Source of the DNA: an uncultured Lachnospiraceae bacterium
Lineage (GTDB): Bacteria > Bacillota > Clostridia > Lachnospirales > Lachnospiraceae
Assembly: GCA_948470335.1 (NCBI GenBank)
Contig: CAOKOL010000003.1
Location: 62,001-126,000, forward strand
Direction of reading: 5' to 3'
DNA length: 64,000 bases
Of the stretch, positions 35,485 to 44,352 are shown in pieces. The translations under genes and the position numbers were made by a program. Every line of letters begins with the position of its first letter. Position 1 is the first letter of the stretch. The notes below the pieces were generated by a model. That model worked only from the letters and a program-made list of their open reading frames with translations. It was not told the DNA's origin and made no database searches.

Positions 35485-35967
35485 ATGAGTAAAAAACTGG
35501 TAGCCTATTTCAGCGCCGGCGGTGTGACCGCGAAAGCGGCGGATATATTGGCGGAGGCGGCGGGTGCTGATCTTTATGAGATTAAGCCGGAAGTGCCGTA
35601 CACAAAAGCCGATCTGAACTGGATGGATAAAAAATCCCGCAGTACAGTCGAGATGAATGATCTGTCCTTCCGTCCGGTCATTGCGGACCGGAACGCAGGT
35701 GTTGAGAAGTATGATGTAATTTTTGTCGGCTTCCCTATCTGGTGGTATATCGCTCCTACGATTATCAACACGTTTTTGGAAAGCTATGATTTTTCCGGAA
35801 AGACAGTCGTTTTGTTTGCCACCTCCGGAGGCAGCGGGATGGGAAAGACGGCGGACGGGCTGAAAGGCAGTGTGGCGGCTGATACGGTGATTGTGGAAGG
35901 GAAATTGTTAAACGGCATACAGTCCGCGAAAGATTTGAAAGAGTGGGTGGACAGTCTGGATGTGTAG
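35485..35967 (+). CDS. Flavodoxin-like protein (160 aa)
   Basis: The Rossmann-like start [22 protein letters not shown] is the FMN phosphate-binding region of the flavodoxin_4/MdaB-like group; [12 protein letters not shown] and [13 protein letters not shown] form the other FMN loops. Length fits a single-domain flavodoxin. The ATG follows AGAGGAGAGGAGA. Its promoter looks MerR-dependent, which suggests induction by oxidative or electrophile stress. Its stop overlaps the next gene's first codon, consistent with a small operon. Confidence 0.9.
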   Translation: MSKKLVAYFSAGGVTAKAADILAEAAGADLYEIKPEVPYTKADLNWMDKKSRSTVEMNDLSFRPVIADRNAGVEKYDVIFVGFPIWWYIAPTIINTFLESYDFSGKTVVLFATSGGSGMGKTADGLKGSVAADTVIVEGKLLNGIQSAKDLKEWVDSLDV

Positions 35968-37249
35968 GAGCAAGGTCGGCCGGAATTGTGTGAAAAAAAT
36001 AGCGCTGTCCCTGTTGCTGTTTGCGCTTGTATCCGGTTTTGCGGGATGCAGCCGTGATACTTCCGGTGAGACGCAGGCGCGGACAGATCAGCCGGAGAGC
36101 GGAGAGAGTCAGACAGCCGGTGAAAAGGAATCCGTCCTGTCTTCGGAAAATCATGAAGGAGAGAATGAGACGGACTACAGTGAAAATGGAATAAAGCAGA
36201 CGGCACAAAGTTCGGAAGACGGGGAGGAAACCGGAACCGGATCAGAGTCCGCGGCGGAAGCCGAAGCTGCGCCCGAAACAGAGGAGCCGGAACCGGACTG
36301 GCAGTGGCAGCATGATCTTCCGGAGAATCATGGGTTGGATACCGGTGCGTTGGAATCGCTGCACAGGATTCTGGACACAACGGATGTGTTTGCGATGGTG
36401 ATTGTCAGGGATGACCGGATTGTAGATGAATATTATAAGGAAGGTTATGACGAAACCAGCCTGTTTGAGCTTCATTCCTGCTCAAAAAGCATTACCAGCG
36501 CGCTGATGGGAATCGCCATCGACAAAGAATATGTTGCGGGAGTGGATGTGCCGATTGTAGATTATTTCCCGCAGATTGCGGATTCGGAGGATGCGGCTTT
36601 AAAGCAGATCAATTTATGGCACCTGCTTACCCACACCACCGGATTTGCCGCCAATGATACCAATAACTGGGAAGCCTGGAGGGGTTCGGAGAACTGGGTG
36701 GATTTTGTGCTGAATCTCCCGGTGGTTTCCGCTCCTGGGACAAATTTTGATTATTTCACCGGGAATACCCATCTGCTGGCCGCGATGATACAGGAAGCCA
36801 CAGGAAAAACCCTTTATGATTTTGGGCAGGAATATCTGTTTTCGCCTCTGGGGATGGACAGTGTTCAGTGCGGAACCGACGCCCAGGGCATCTCGGACGG
36901 CGGCAACGGTTTTGTGATGAATGTCTATGACATGGCAAAGCTGGGCCGGCTGTTTCTTCACGGCGGTGTCTGGGAAGGGAAGCAGATTATCTCGGAGGAA
37001 TGGGTCAGAGAATCCACCGGTTTACAGTTTAAGCGTTCCACCGGGTCGGCAGATTATGGCTATCAGTGGTGGGTGCGTACGTTTGGAGCGGAAAATTATG
37101 ATGCTTTTTTTGCCCAAGGGCATTTCGGACAATATATTTTCTGCGTGCCAGAGCTGGATCTGATTGTAGTTTTTACCAGTCATCATACGGGAAGCAGCGA
37201 GATGTACTGGGATTTTATGGAAAGTATTGTGGCGGCGTGTGAGCCGTAA
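35960..37249 (+). CDS. Beta-lactamase-fold serine hydrolase lipoprotein (class C / PBP-like)
   Basis: A signal peptide with lipobox ([19 protein letters not shown]) is followed by an acidic, Ser/Glu-rich linker of about 70 residues and then a beta-lactamase family domain. SCSKS within [13 protein letters not shown] supplies [13 protein letters not shown] the YXN-like motif and [11 protein letters not shown] the HXG equivalent. These enzymes are usually esterases, DD-peptidases or D-aminopeptidases rather than drug-resistance lactamases. Start is uncertain: ATG 35960 overlaps the flavodoxin stop, while GTG 35990 gives the shorter typical signal peptide. Anchored outside the membrane. Substrate unknown. 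Confidence 0.82.
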   Translation: MCRSKVGRNCVKKIALSLLLFALVSGFAGCSRDTSGETQARTDQPESGESQTAGEKESVLSSENHEGENETDYSENGIKQTAQSSEDGEETGTGSESAAEAEAAPETEEPEPDWQWQHDLPENHGLDTGALESLHRILDTTDVFAMVIVRDDRIVDEYYKEGYDETSLFELHSCSKSITSALMGIAIDKEYVAGVDVPIVDYFPQIADSEDAALKQINLWHLLTHTTGFAANDTNNWEAWRGSENWVDFVLNLPVVSAPGTNFDYFTGNTHLLAAMIQEATGKTLYDFGQEYLFSPLGMDSVQCGTDAQGISDGGNGFVMNVYDMAKLGRLFLHGGVWEGKQIISEEWVRESTGLQFKRSTGSADYGYQWWVRTFGAENYDAFFAQGHFGQYIFCVPELDLIVVFTSHHTGSSEMYWDFMESIVAACEP

Positions 37250-37683
37250 GGGGGGTATTGCTGAAAAGGGGCTTCTTTGGAGGTCTCTTTTTGGTTGGGG
37301 ATTATTGGGAGGGGGGGGGATCGGGCTGCTTGGAGAAAAGATGATTTGGGGAATTGCTACATTCGCAGGACCATGTTAATTATAAAAGAAAAATGTAATT
37401 ATAAACAAAAATGGGATTTTGATTATGGAAAATGCTCAGAATAGCATAGATTTGGTTTATACGGAGGCGGATGATATTTTGAAAAATTAAATATTGAAAA
37501 ATTTTAAGGGGGATGGCAGATTTGTCATTCCCTGTCTGTTTTCATTTAAAAAAAATCTTTTGTTATGTAATCAATTTTGCTGAATTATTAGTTAATTTTG
37601 CAAAGTCCGTATCAATCTCATTTATTCCATAGTATAATTTCACGCAGTCAAATTTTAAAGAAAGATAAAATGAGAGAGAGAAA
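37250..37683 (+). other. AT-rich gap with a G-tract
   Basis: The first 80 bases contain clustered G-runs (37297-37325). A 22-codon ATG frame at 37425 lacks a good ribosome site. A weak hairpin (GGGGATGGCA/TGTCATTCCC) lies near 37510-37535. TATAAT at about 37635 is the likely -10 of the following operon. No other gene seen. Confidence 0.5.
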
Positions 37684-38859
37684 ATGACAGTAATGAAAGA
37701 TCGGGTAATAAAAAAATTGTTTCTGCTTATGATGTTGATAGCGGCGTTATTTTTGTTGTCAGGATGCAAAAAGCAGGAGGAACAGAACGGAGAAAAGGTA
37801 GCTGACTGGGGGCTTGGCTTGGCGGTGCCGTCCAGAACTTTAAAAAGTGAAGATCAAAGTCAGGATATGCGGGATACGACGGTGGCCAGAATGAAGGCGT
37901 GGTCAGACGAAATGGAGACGGAATGGGCGGAGATGTTTCCTGACGGCAGGTTTTCAGATATCAATGCCAGTGTGGATGCGTTTGTATGGATCGATGAGGT
38001 CAGACAGTTAAATGGCTATGAGGACCAGGTTTCCGTACACTATGTTCCTTTTGAATATACACTTGCGGAGCTGCCTGTTTTACTGCGGATTGAAGCGCCG
38101 GATCTGGCATCCGGTTTGGATGAGTGGCTGCGGTTGGTATCCGAAGGCGGAACCGACATGAACTGGCAGCAATTTCTGGAGCAATGGCTGACAGAGCATG
38201 ATGAACAGAAAACGTTTCTGGTGGAGGCAATTGTGGAGGATGGTGGATATCCCGAACACCAGGGATATGATCTTTTGTTAAGCACCAGGGAGCTTTGTGA
38301 TGCGGTCAATGGCGGTATTCCGGAATATTTGCGAGCCTTCGCGGCAGATCAGCGTGAGAAAGGGAATGTACGGCTATGGGAACTTTTGAATGAGCAGGAG
38401 TGGATGTTTACGTATGCCAAAATTATTGATATTGCCGGAGAAATGGTGTCCGGACAGGAGACAACAGGCGGCAGGAATGAAATGCCGGAGGACGGGCAAA
38501 CCGGACCGGATACAACTGGGGATGAGCAGTCAGGACAGGAGCGGGTGTCCATGGATGGGAAGCTTTACGAAACGTTTGCGGAAAGCTATACGCTGTCAGG
38601 AACCTTGTCTTACCGTACTTTTGCCTGGGAATGGAATCAGGCAGAAAATGAAGGGATTATATTGATTCTGGATCAGCCGATTCAGGTAATCGGTTATAGT
38701 CATCTTATTGAGGAAATACAGTTGATTATGGATGGAAATGCGGCTGCGGCAATGGACGGAAGCCATTTGTCTGTTACCGGAAAGTTGATGGATAGTGGGG
38801 ATACATCTACCTGGATTCGGGATGTGGGCATGATGGTAGACTTGTATCAGGCTGAATAA
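37684..38859 (+). CDS. Lipoprotein of unknown function (391 aa), first gene of the zinc-ribbon operon
   Basis: The hydrophobic start KKLFLLMMLIAALFLLSGC has lipobox LSGC, so it should be anchored on the outer face of the membrane. The mature part is rich in acidic and aromatic residues (WSDEMETEWAEMFPDG, WEWNQAENEGIILILDQPIQ). The last 100 residues, separated by a Gly/Gln/Thr-rich linker, resemble a small OB-like domain seen at the end of some zinc-ribbon proteins. The start is ATG 37684 (or 37693). Four zinc-ribbon genes follow in the same direction, the nearest 119 bases away. Not recognised as a named family. Confidence 0.7.
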   Translation: MTVMKDRVIKKLFLLMMLIAALFLLSGCKKQEEQNGEKVADWGLGLAVPSRTLKSEDQSQDMRDTTVARMKAWSDEMETEWAEMFPDGRFSDINASVDAFVWIDEVRQLNGYEDQVSVHYVPFEYTLAELPVLLRIEAPDLASGLDEWLRLVSEGGTDMNWQQFLEQWLTEHDEQKTFLVEAIVEDGGYPEHQGYDLLLSTRELCDAVNGGIPEYLRAFAADQREKGNVRLWELLNEQEWMFTYAKIIDIAGEMVSGQETTGGRNEMPEDGQTGPDTTGDEQSGQERVSMDGKLYETFAESYTLSGTLSYRTFAWEWNQAENEGIILILDQPIQVIGYSHLIEEIQLIMDGNAAAAMDGSHLSVTGKLMDSGDTSTWIRDVGMMVDLYQAE

Positions 38860-38978
38860 TGAAGCCAGGTCGGCCAATCAAAAGACGCCTTAAATAAAAT
38901 CAAACGGATAAAGTCTAATATATAAAACCAGGCACAGAAATTTTGGGTATATATAAAAAATGACGAGGAGGAAGGAAA

Positions 38979-39632
38979 GTGGAGTTTTTTAACAATGTTG
39001 GAAAAACGTTGACAGAAACCAGTCAGGGAGCGGTACAGAAGACAAAAGAAATGGCAGAGATTGTAAAGCTGAATGCGGCGCTGGCGGAAGAAAATAAAAA
39101 GATCGCGGCGCTGCAGCAGGAGATTGGCGTTCTGGTCAGCGACAGCTTTCGGGCATTTGAGAAGGGAGCGCTGATTGCCTGCCTAAATGATCGAGAGCAG
39201 AAAAATAATGAGAAGGTTCATGATACGGAAGTTGTAAATATGGAGTCAAAGGGAACCGTTTGGCCGAAAGAAGGAATTGGAACAAGCACAGTTGAAATGC
39301 CGGTATCTGCGGATATCTCCGGGACGGAAGCGCAAATCCGGAAAACGCTGGCGGAGAATGGCGACGTTTTGCTGCGGATTGTACAGATTAAAGTCTGTCA
39401 GGAAACGATCACAAACTATCAGGAGCAAATCAGCATACTGAAAGGAATTAAGAAATGCCCTCATTGCGGCGGCGATATTCCTCAGAATGCCGTTTTTTGC
39501 GGTAGTTGCGGCAAAAAAGTGACAGAAGAGGAAAATAAGGAGGAACAAACCGTTGGATTCTGTACGGTCTGCGGCGCAAAGGTTGAACCTGACTTTGCGT
39601 TTTGCGTAAATTGTGGTCAGAAACTTGGTTGA
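38979..39632 (+). CDS. Coiled-coil protein with two C-terminal zinc ribbons (217 aa)
   Basis: Residues 1-80 form an amphipathic, coiled-coil-like N-terminus (TETSQGAVQKTKEMAEIVKL, then AALAEENKKIAALQQEIG). Two zinc ribbons follow near the end: CPHCGG...CGSCGKK and CTVCGAK...CVNCGQK. No membrane segment. The start is GTG at 38979 behind GAGGAGGAAGG. The ribbons match those of the next three gene products, suggesting a protein family built on this module, used for protein contacts rather than catalysis. Function unknown. Confidence 0.75.
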   Translation: MEFFNNVGKTLTETSQGAVQKTKEMAEIVKLNAALAEENKKIAALQQEIGVLVSDSFRAFEKGALIACLNDREQKNNEKVHDTEVVNMESKGTVWPKEGIGTSTVEMPVSADISGTEAQIRKTLAENGDVLLRIVQIKVCQETITNYQEQISILKGIKKCPHCGGDIPQNAVFCGSCGKKVTEEENKEEQTVGFCTVCGAKVEPDFAFCVNCGQKLG

Positions 39633-39667
39633 AGGTTCCCATTATGAAACAAGGAGAAGGATTTGCG

Positions 39668-41575
39668 ATGTATTGTACTTCATGCGGACGTAAACTGGAA
39701 GAACGCATGGTATTTTGTCCTGGCTGCGGCGCTCCGGTAGGAGGAGGGGCACAGAAAAGCGTGCCTGCGGATTCAGTACCGAAAACGCTTTCGGAGATGC
39801 CGACGGCGTTCGAGGAGGCGGCGGGACAGGATAAGTGTCCGGCAGACTCGGACATAGTGGGTCGAAAGAGACGTAGTTATAAAGTGTTGCTGGCAGGACT
39901 GACAGTTGTCGCCACAGCAGTTTGCTGTGTGATGGTTGTTTTGAGACTGAAAAAGGCGGAGAGGGTCTATTATTTTAAAGACAATGGAATATGGGCAGCC
40001 ATACCCGGAAAAGAAGAGGCGGAGATTGTGGGCAGTCCGGTATTTGCCAATCCTGATGTGGCGGCTTATGACATGGTAGAGGTTAAAGAGACGGTGGACG
40101 GTCGATACTTGTTATTCCCCATGAATATGGATGCCTGGCGGGAATCTTATGATTTGGTCTGTGTGGGACCGGAAAACAAACAGCCTGTTCGATTAGGAAT
40201 AAATATTATCAGATATCAGGTGATTGGCAGCGAGGGGGTTTACTGTCTGAGCCGGGACGGGTCGCTTGTGTACAGTGATTTAAAAGGAGGGCATAGGCCG
40301 ATTGCCGACGGCGTGGCGGATTTTTTCTCATCGGATGACGGACAGATAGTTGTCTGTCTGAAAAATGATTGTCTGACTGTGGTCGAAAGCGGAGGAGAAG
40401 AAAAACAAATTGATGAATTTGTGTCAAATGTCACTGTCTCAAATCTGAATGGAATGTTCAGAATTTATTATGAAAAACAGCGGGAACATATAGATACCTG
40501 GCATTATTCCGATTTTGTAAAAGAAGACTTTGAAAGGGAGCTGCGCACGGAGGATCCTGTAGGTGAAAAGGATATTTATAATAATACGGAGGAAATTCAA
40601 CGTTTCTGGGGCGTCCAGACCAGAAATTGGACCGGTTTGGATTATTATGAGGATTTGGGAGTCGTGGTTCTCCGGGCATCTTATCAGATAACTCGAGAGA
40701 AACTGAATCAGACGGAGACGAAACTGCAGGGACAGTGGGACAGAGTGAATTTGATGGTATATGACGGTGAAACGGAGGAACGCAGGATAATCGCCAAAGA
40801 TATTGTGGTTGCGTCGGACAACAGAAATACGTCCCGAATTGCAAAAACTGACGGACCATATGTGACGGCTTTCCGGTGTCTAAATAAGAAGAATATCCCT
40901 GTTCACAGTATTGTCGAGATCGATCATATGTCCTGGGAGGAAGCGCAGAGCCTGCTGGATCATGATATTGCTGCCGGGGTCAGTCTATGGGTGCAATGGG
41001 AAGAATCCATTGTGGAGACAGATGTGAGTGGGAACGGATATAACGGACTTTTTGCGGATATTAGCACAAAAGAGGCATATATCCTGACCGGTCTGGACGG
41101 CGAATATGAAGGCGTGAAGGCGGTTATCCGTCAGCCATGCGGACAGGATGGCGGGGAAGCCGAGATTATGGATATGGAAGTAGACAGCCTGGCCGGAATG
41201 GCAGGGAAACAGCTTTATTATTTAAAAGACAGAGAGCAGGGAGGAAAAGAGCTGTACCGCAACGGCGTTAAGGTTGCTTCCGGTGTTCCAGGTCGGATAG
41301 AGCTGAAGGTTGAAAACAAAGTGTATTACATGACAGATTACGACGCGGAAACAGGCGGGGGAATCTTATATTGTTATGATGGCAGTGAGACGGAGAAAAT
41401 CGCGTCCGGTGTATATCATGTATGGCCGGCAAACGAAAAGGGGATTCTTTTGCTAACGGATTACAGTCAATATTATGATCGGGGTACGTTGCAGTATTTT
41501 GACGGAAAACGGCTTACGCCTATGGAGGAAAAAGTGGGGTGGGTTCTGAAAACGTCGACAACAAAGCCCGAATAA
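39668..41575 (+). CDS. Zinc-ribbon membrane protein with large extracellular beta-rich domain (635 aa)
   Basis: N-terminal zinc ribbon (MYCTSCGRKLEERMVFCPGC), a variable linker, one membrane helix (VLLAGLTVVATAVCCVMVVL, about residues 76-95), then about 530 residues presumably outside the cell. That part has repeated strand-turn-strand pieces (RVYYFKDNGIWAAI, LLFPMNMDAW, VYYMTDYDAETGG, ILYCYDGSETEKI) reminiscent of DUF5050-type beta-propellers. ATG 39668 is preferred over an upstream ATG at 39602 that overlaps the previous gene. The topology (cytosolic ribbon, single span, outer domain) is like TcaA/YvbJ proteins. Function unknown. Confidence 0.75.
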   Translation: MYCTSCGRKLEERMVFCPGCGAPVGGGAQKSVPADSVPKTLSEMPTAFEEAAGQDKCPADSDIVGRKRRSYKVLLAGLTVVATAVCCVMVVLRLKKAERVYYFKDNGIWAAIPGKEEAEIVGSPVFANPDVAAYDMVEVKETVDGRYLLFPMNMDAWRESYDLVCVGPENKQPVRLGINIIRYQVIGSEGVYCLSRDGSLVYSDLKGGHRPIADGVADFFSSDDGQIVVCLKNDCLTVVESGGEEKQIDEFVSNVTVSNLNGMFRIYYEKQREHIDTWHYSDFVKEDFERELRTEDPVGEKDIYNNTEEIQRFWGVQTRNWTGLDYYEDLGVVVLRASYQITREKLNQTETKLQGQWDRVNLMVYDGETEERRIIAKDIVVASDNRNTSRIAKTDGPYVTAFRCLNKKNIPVHSIVEIDHMSWEEAQSLLDHDIAAGVSLWVQWEESIVETDVSGNGYNGLFADISTKEAYILTGLDGEYEGVKAVIRQPCGQDGGEAEIMDMEVDSLAGMAGKQLYYLKDREQGGKELYRNGVKVASGVPGRIELKVENKVYYMTDYDAETGGGILYCYDGSETEKIASGVYHVWPANEKGILLLTDYSQYYDRGTLQYFDGKRLTPMEEKVGWVLKTSTTKPE

Positions 41576-41608
41576 TAATACAATTTTACAAGAAAAGAGG
41601 AAAAAAAT

Positions 41609-42265
41609 ATGTTTTGTCCAAAATGCGGAACAGAAAACAAAGACGGAAATGCTTTTTGTCAGAACTGTGGAACGGATATGCGGCGGGCCGGTCAGGCTCC
41701 TAAAACGCCGATACAAAACAATACCGGAGGAACAGGCTCTGCGTCCCAACTGCAAAATATGATGCAGAGGGTTCAGGGAAGCGGCGCGGCTGCAAGAATT
41801 CCGTTTTTTTACATAACAGTGGCTATTGCAGCCATACAGGCGCTTATGCCATTTATGAAATGGTTTGAAATTCCGGCTGTAAACAGCCTTTACGGCTTTC
41901 TTGGAGGGTCAAATAACGCGGCTTCCTTTTCCCTGTTTGGGCTTTTGTTCAACGGGGGAGCGGTTGGTGGCAACACTGTTATTGTGTTAATCAGTTGGCT
42001 GCTCTGTCTTTTTGCGTTTCTGGGAAGTGTGTTTGATATTCTCTATATAGCAAAAGGCTTTCCTCAAAAAAAGGGGTATTATAAATATGGGAAGATTGCC
42101 TCTATTATGTTATTGGTAATCAGCCTGTTGTTTGTTCTTACATTCGGACTGATAGCCGCCGCGTCGGCAGGAGTATTTAAAGTGAAAGCGGCGCCATGGA
42201 TTGTGGTGATATCGGCGGTTGCCAATCTGATTCTGATCGGACAGGTGAAAAGAGCTGAAAATTGA
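41609..42265 (+). CDS. Zinc-ribbon polytopic membrane protein (218 aa)
   Basis: A zinc ribbon (MFCPKCGTENKDGNAFCQNC) and a short linker are followed by four predicted membrane helices (PFFYITVAIAAIQALMPF, TVIVLISWLLCLFAFLGS, IASIMLLVISLLFVLTF, WIVVISAVANLILIG). It differs from its neighbours in having no large extracellular domain. ATG follows AAGAGGAAAAAA. It lies 33 bases after the previous gene. Function unknown. Confidence 0.78.
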   Translation: MFCPKCGTENKDGNAFCQNCGTDMRRAGQAPKTPIQNNTGGTGSASQLQNMMQRVQGSGAAARIPFFYITVAIAAIQALMPFMKWFEIPAVNSLYGFLGGSNNAASFSLFGLLFNGGAVGGNTVIVLISWLLCLFAFLGSVFDILYIAKGFPQKKGYYKYGKIASIMLLVISLLFVLTFGLIAAASAGVFKVKAAPWIVVISAVANLILIGQVKRAEN

Positions 42266-42318
42266 AAATAAATTGTCAATCTAAAAAGGCGCGGTCAGCG
42301 TGTCGGAAAGAGTAAAAG

Positions 42319-44133
42319 ATGTTTTGTACAAAGTGTGGAACAAAGATGGAAGACGGAGTTTCCGTATGTTCAAATTGCGGCGCGTCTATAAAAACGGCAA
42401 ACGAACCTTCACAAGAGGCTGTGGCTGTGCCGGAAGCCGCCGAAAACGCGAAGGCGGAAACGCCATCGAAGACAGATTCCGTGAGTAATGGGAAAAAGCT
42501 TCCACAGAAAAAGTTTCTGATTGGAGGCATTGCGGGTACCGTTATTTTGATTGTTATGATTGCGGCAGTTGTATTACAGCCAAAAAAAATAAATATAGAA
42601 GATTATGTCTCGATCAGCTATAGCGGGTATGAAGGGCATGGGAAGCCAAAGGCAGAGCTGGATATTAACGGCCTGTATATGGCTATTATGAAGGCGCAGG
42701 GAAAAGAGACAGATTATAAAAATATCGCTTCCTGGAACGTGCTGGGCTCGGCCGTAAAAGACGGGGCGGATATCGTCAGATGTATCGAAACGGTGGAACT
42801 TTCTGTTACGCCGGGGGACGGACTTTCGAATGGAGATAAAATAACGGTGGCCATTACATATGATAATGACATCGTGAAAAAGCAGAATATCAGATTTACG
42901 GGAAAAACTGTAGAAACAACGGTAGAGGGGTTGGAAACGATAGAGGAAGTGGATCCTTTTGACGGACTGGTTGTCACCTTTGACGGAACCGCGCCTAACG
43001 GGAGAGCGGAATATCAATATACGGGGAGCTCTTCTTATATTGATACGTATGCTTTTTCCATTGATAAAAGAGATGGGCTGCGCAACGGAGATACGGTCAC
43101 GGTGTCCATTAATACCGATGATGAGTATACGATGCGTTATGGATATGTGGTATCGGAAAAAGAAAAACAATTTACAGTGAGCGGACTGGAAGAATATGTA
43201 AATAAGTATTCTGATCTGACCGATGCGTTTCTGGATAAGCTGAGAGCGGAAGCGGAGGATACGATTTATTCCTATACAGCCGGTTCTTATAATGACGGTA
43301 CTACACTGAGTGATCTGGCATATGTGGGATATATTTTCAGTATGGTGAAGGACGGAATCGGATATGACGGCGATTATAATGATCTGTATCTGGTTTACAG
43401 CGGCACAGTTTCTAACACGGACGGAGATTTTAGAACGTCGAAGGTTTATTATCCGGTAAGGTTTCTGGATCTGATGAACGGAGCGGACGGTATGCAATAC
43501 CGGGAGAATCGGGGCATTATGGGAAGTTCTCGGGTGGATAAATCATATGATACAAACGGATATGTAAATCCCCTGATTTGTTACATGGATATTGTGGAGA
43601 GCAACAGAGACAGCTATACGTCAGAATGCGGAGACGGATTTGAAAAATTTGCGGACAGTGAACAGATTGCTTCTCTGGCCGATATCAGTGATGTTTATAA
43701 AGAAGTGCTGCATGCGGAAGCAAAAGACAGCATAGAAAGCTATATAGCCTCTTCCTATGAGCCCTCCTTTGCGGTTTCCGGTCTGGCAGTTGTGGGAGAA
43801 TATTTATTACTGGCAAAAACCCAGGGAACGGATTATGGGAATAATAATAAGTATTTTGTGATTTACTCGGCGGATGTGACAAGCGAGGACGATGCGTTCC
43901 CTCCGACTACCGTTTATTTCCCTGTGGAATATGATGGTATTGTCCGACTGCCTGATGAGGAATATATGGTAACGAAAGCTGCCGGGATTATGGGAAATGT
44001 CGCTTTTCCTGACAGCTATTACGGAACCAAAGGTTATATAGACGGAACGGAGATGTATGATAAACTGGTGACGATAAACAGAGATCTTTATACATATGAA
44101 GTGTCCGAAAGTCTGAAAACGTTTGGAGAATAA
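42319..44133 (+). CDS. Zinc-ribbon membrane protein with duplicated extracellular domains (604 aa)
   Basis: Zinc ribbon (MFCTKCGTKMEDGVSVCSNC), a Pro/Ala/Glu linker and one membrane helix (FLIGGIAGTVILIVMIAAVVL, about 76-96). Outside, two Ig-like repeats of about 80-100 residues share GDGLSNGDKITVAI and RDGLRNGDTVTVSI, and then two copies of a roughly 140-residue domain share HAEAKDSIESY/RAEAEDTIYSY, DLYLVYSG/KYFVIYSA and GIMGSSRV/GIMGNVAF, each ending near NRDxYT. It is the last gene of the operon, followed by a terminator. Not matched to a named function; the architecture suggests an envelope sensor or anchoring protein. Confidence 0.78.
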   Translation: MFCTKCGTKMEDGVSVCSNCGASIKTANEPSQEAVAVPEAAENAKAETPSKTDSVSNGKKLPQKKFLIGGIAGTVILIVMIAAVVLQPKKINIEDYVSISYSGYEGHGKPKAELDINGLYMAIMKAQGKETDYKNIASWNVLGSAVKDGADIVRCIETVELSVTPGDGLSNGDKITVAITYDNDIVKKQNIRFTGKTVETTVEGLETIEEVDPFDGLVVTFDGTAPNGRAEYQYTGSSSYIDTYAFSIDKRDGLRNGDTVTVSINTDDEYTMRYGYVVSEKEKQFTVSGLEEYVNKYSDLTDAFLDKLRAEAEDTIYSYTAGSYNDGTTLSDLAYVGYIFSMVKDGIGYDGDYNDLYLVYSGTVSNTDGDFRTSKVYYPVRFLDLMNGADGMQYRENRGIMGSSRVDKSYDTNGYVNPLICYMDIVESNRDSYTSECGDGFEKFADSEQIASLADISDVYKEVLHAEAKDSIESYIASSYEPSFAVSGLAVVGEYLLLAKTQGTDYGNNNKYFVIYSADVTSEDDAFPPTTVYFPVEYDGIVRLPDEEYMVTKAAGIMGNVAFPDSYYGTKGYIDGTEMYDKLVTINRDLYTYEVSESLKTFGE

Positions 44134-44172
44134 GAGCGGCAACATCGATACCCGAAAAAAGTAATTTTGAAG

Positions 44173-44215
44173 AAGTAAGTTCCATCCTGATGTGCTGAAT
44201 GGAATTTACTTTTTC
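44173..44215 (+). terminator. Terminator of the zinc-ribbon operon
   Basis: AAGTAAGTTCCAT (44173-44185) pairs with ATGGAATTTACTT (44199-44211) with one mismatch, followed by T residues. It separates the zinc-ribbon operon from the kinase genes. Confidence 0.75.
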
Positions 44216-44249
44216 ATTTCCTCCGGGTAATGGAAAGTTGGTGCGGTTA

Positions 44250-44278
44250 TTTACTTTCATAGGAAATATTGTTATACT
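44250..44278 (+). promoter_or_regulatory. Promoter of the histidine-kinase operon
   Basis: TTTACT (44250-44255) and TATACT (44273-44278) with a 17-base spacer, 75 bases before the first kinase start. Confidence 0.5.
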
Positions 44279-44352
44279 AGAAAAAAAGCACTATTTAAAA
44301 ATATGTATATATTACGGCGGTTATTATTATATTCTTAAGAGGAAAATTTAAA

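Noticed and set aside
37425-37490. 22-codon ATG frame
   Set aside because: No convincing ribosome binding site and no conservation can be judged; left as part of the gap.
42574-43497. 307-residue minus-strand frame
   Set aside because: Ile/Arg-rich antisense of the zinc-ribbon gene, no start signal.
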